Part shown: in pieces, positions 12,499 through 13,788 of the stretch
How positions within the stretch are numbered: position 1 is the stretch's first letter
How the letters are laid out: each line of letters opens with the position of its first letter
Assembly: GCA_947176685.1 (NCBI GenBank)
Contig: CAMWRL010000028.1
Location: 1-13,788, forward strand
Direction: 5' to 3'
DNA from: an uncultured Ruminococcus sp.
GTDB taxonomy: Bacteria > Bacillota > Clostridia > Oscillospirales > Ruminococcaceae
Length of the DNA stretch: 13,788 nt
Notes under the pieces: model-generated
What the model was told of the DNA's origin: nothing
Seen by the model: the letters and a program-made list of their open reading frames with translations, nothing else
The model's database searches: none
Position numbers and translations under genes: made by a program

Positions 12499-13788
12499 TT
12501 ATATACCCAAAGATGATATAAACTGTTCTATCGGTTCTGTTCCGTCAGTGGAAATATAGGCGTAATATTGCAGAATTACAGATGAATCAACTGCATCAAT
12601 CTTGCCGTCATTGTTGAGGTCAGCTAACTTTTTCGCATTTTCAGTCAATGTTGACGGATTGCTGGTTGAGACTTCAGCATACTCCATAAGCACTATTGAA
12701 GCATCTACCGCATTTATAAAACCGTCACCGTCTACATCGCCCAATGATATTTCTTTTTCGGGAGCTTCGCCAAGCGATTCAAATTTATAGCCGTACTTTT
12801 CGGCATATGCCTGTGTTGTTGAGTTGTCATAACCATATATAGTACCATTAAAATAATAATTATTTTTATTTTCATCATATCCATTTAAAATTGTAGGATT
12901 ATCATCAGAAATATTGCATTCAGGATTTAAAATAGTTATTTCTGTTAATTCAGAACAATATGCAAATGCACCATTTCCGATACTTGTAACACTATCGGGA
13001 ATTATTACTGATATTAAACTACTGCAACTATAAAATGCCATACCTCCAATACTTGTTACACTGTCAGGAATTTCTATTGATGTTAAACTACTGCAACCAA
13101 AAAATACCCATTCTCCAATGCTTGTTACACCGTCAGGAATAACAACATCACCCATACAGGTCTGACCGTCAATCAAAATATTATTAACAATAACAAGTGG
13201 ATTTTCTGTCTGTCTGGCTTTAAGCCAAGGAGTGTTATAAAATGCACAATATCCGATGCTTGTTACACTATCAGGAATTTCTATTGATGTTAAACTACTG
13301 CAATGAGAAAATGCACCGCTTCCGATACTTGTTACACTATCGGGAATTGTTACAGATGTTAAACTACTGCAACTACCAAATGCACCGTCTCCGATACTTG
13401 TTATACTATTGGGAATTTCTATTGATGTTAAACTACTGCAATCACTAAATGAACCAAATTCGATACTTGTAACACTATGGGGAATTTTTATTGATGTTAA
13501 ACTACTGCAACCACCAAATGCACATTCTCCGATACTTGTTACACTGTTAGGAATAACTATTGATTTTAAACTACTGCAACCAGAAAAAGCATAGTTTCCG
13601 ATACTTGTAACACTATCGGGAATTGTTACTGATGTTAAATTACTGCAATAATGAAATGCATCATCTCCGATACTTGCTACACTGTCAGGAATTTCTATTG
13701 ATATTAAACTACTGCAACCAGAAAATGCGGATACTCCGATACTTGTTACACTGTCAGGAATTTCTATTGATGTTAAACTACTGCAACC
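12499..13788 (-). CDS. BspA-type leucine-rich-repeat protein with C-terminal dockerin, 5'-truncated by the window edge
   Basis: The visible 429 residues contain ten copies of a 23-residue LRR_5 (BspA/Treponema-type) repeat of the form SSLTSIEIPDSVTSIG-xx-AF-xx-C. Repeat 8 is interrupted by a longer module (TPWLKARQTENPLVIVNN, then ILIDGQTCMG) common in this family. The repeats end in a cap containing YGYKFES. A type I dockerin follows (nt 12553-12744) with two calcium-binding loops, DVDGDGFINAVD and DLNNDGKIDAVD, whose cohesin-contact pairs are AS and SS. The protein is probably secreted and docked to a cohesin scaffold, with the LRR part binding a protein or surface ligand. The signal peptide must lie outside the window. 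The frame is open from the edge; TTG at 13176 is an internal codon within the repeats, not the start. Confidence 0.92.
   Translation of the reverse strand, partial: GCSSLTSIEIPDSVTSIGVSAFSGCSSLISIEIPDSVASIGDDAFHYCSNLTSVTIPDSVTSIGNYAFSGCSSLKSIVIPNSVTSIGECAFGGCSSLTSIKIPHSVTSIEFGSFSDCSSLTSIEIPNSITSIGDGAFGSCSSLTSVTIPDSVTSIGSGAFSHCSSLTSIEIPDSVTSIGYCAFYNTPWLKARQTENPLVIVNNILIDGQTCMGDVVIPDGVTSIGEWVFFGCSSLTSIEIPDSVTSIGGMAFYSCSSLISVIIPDSVTSIGNGAFAYCSELTEITILNPECNISDDNPTILNGYDENKNNYYFNGTIYGYDNSTTQAYAEKYGYKFESLGEAPEKEISLGDVDGDGFINAVDASIVLMEYAEVSTSNPSTLTENAKKLADLNNDGKIDAVDSSVILQYYAYISTDGTEPIEQFISSLGI
13300..13782 (-). repeat. Seven tandem 69-bp coding repeats
   Basis: Seven consecutive 69-bp units (13782-13714, 13713-13645, and so on to 13300) each encode one 23-residue leucine-rich repeat. 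They share long DNA blocks such as TGCAGTAGTTTAACATCA and GTAACAAGTATCGGA, including many synonymous positions. An eighth unit begins at 13299 and is interrupted, and two more lie at 13092-12955. The array probably continues beyond the right edge. Confidence 0.85.

Noticed and set aside
13242..13594. Plus-strand open frames through the repeat region
   Set aside because: They are the antisense of the 69-bp LRR repeats, open only because the repeat unit has no stop in that frame; they have no SD, and the minus-strand frame has clear family motifs.
13300..13782. Regular repeats that could suggest a CRISPR array
   Set aside because: Repeats are directly adjacent without unique spacers, are a multiple of three long and encode leucine-rich repeats.

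Overview
The window looks like a piece of a Ruminococcus-type gut or rumen clostridial chromosome (Oscillospiraceae/Ruminococcaceae). The support is a type I dockerin on a leucine-rich-repeat protein, a lipoprotein with a cohesin-like domain, an energy-coupling-factor (ECF) transporter module next to truA, clean Gram-positive Shine-Dalgarno (SD) sites and moderate-to-low GC. The species is an inference; there is no rRNA or other marker gene here.

Left region (1-2550, accessory). The 3' end of a type I restriction specificity gene (hsdS, + strand) enters from the left edge and stops inside a perfect 11-bp inverted repeat that can terminate transcription both ways. Four small minus-strand genes converge on it. 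In transcription order these are an 85-aa unknown protein with a good candidate promoter, a lipoprotein with a cohesin-like domain, a 140-aa protein resembling the Imm1 immunity family, and a short TSCPD-domain protein.

Central and right region (2563-12480). Seven minus-strand genes form a compact operon, in transcription order: ecfA2, ecfT, a 1006-aa YfhO-family membrane protein, truA, a membrane-anchored DUF5711-like protein, a CvpA-like membrane protein with a large external insert, and a ClpE-like double-AAA+ unfoldase with an N-terminal zinc finger. Gaps run from 1 to 75 nt, and the yfhO and truA genes overlap by 68 nt. EcfA2 and EcfT are two of the three parts of an ECF vitamin/metal uptake module; the usual ecfA1 partner is not visible. 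TruA modifies tRNA, YfhO probably handles lipid-linked sugars or cell-surface glycans, and the Clp protein unfolds proteins, probably for ClpP.

Right edge (12499-13788). A BspA-type leucine-rich-repeat protein with a C-terminal dockerin is open all the way to the window edge. It is built from near-identical 69-bp tandem repeats and ends only 18 nt before ecfA2.

I found no convincing wholly new defence or mobile system. The most unusual signals are: (a) two genes (lipoprotein and cvpA-like) in which a strong SD is separated from the start codon by a perfect hairpin, so that folding would restore normal SD spacing; (b) a truA SD encoded by the poly-glutamate tail of the preceding gene; (c) 22 copies of the palindrome TCCGGA, about ten times more than base composition predicts; (d) a dockerin gene sitting where ecfA1 would be expected. 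No stretch longer than 300 bases lacks a gene. No tRNA, rRNA, CRISPR array, insertion sequence or riboswitch was recognised.
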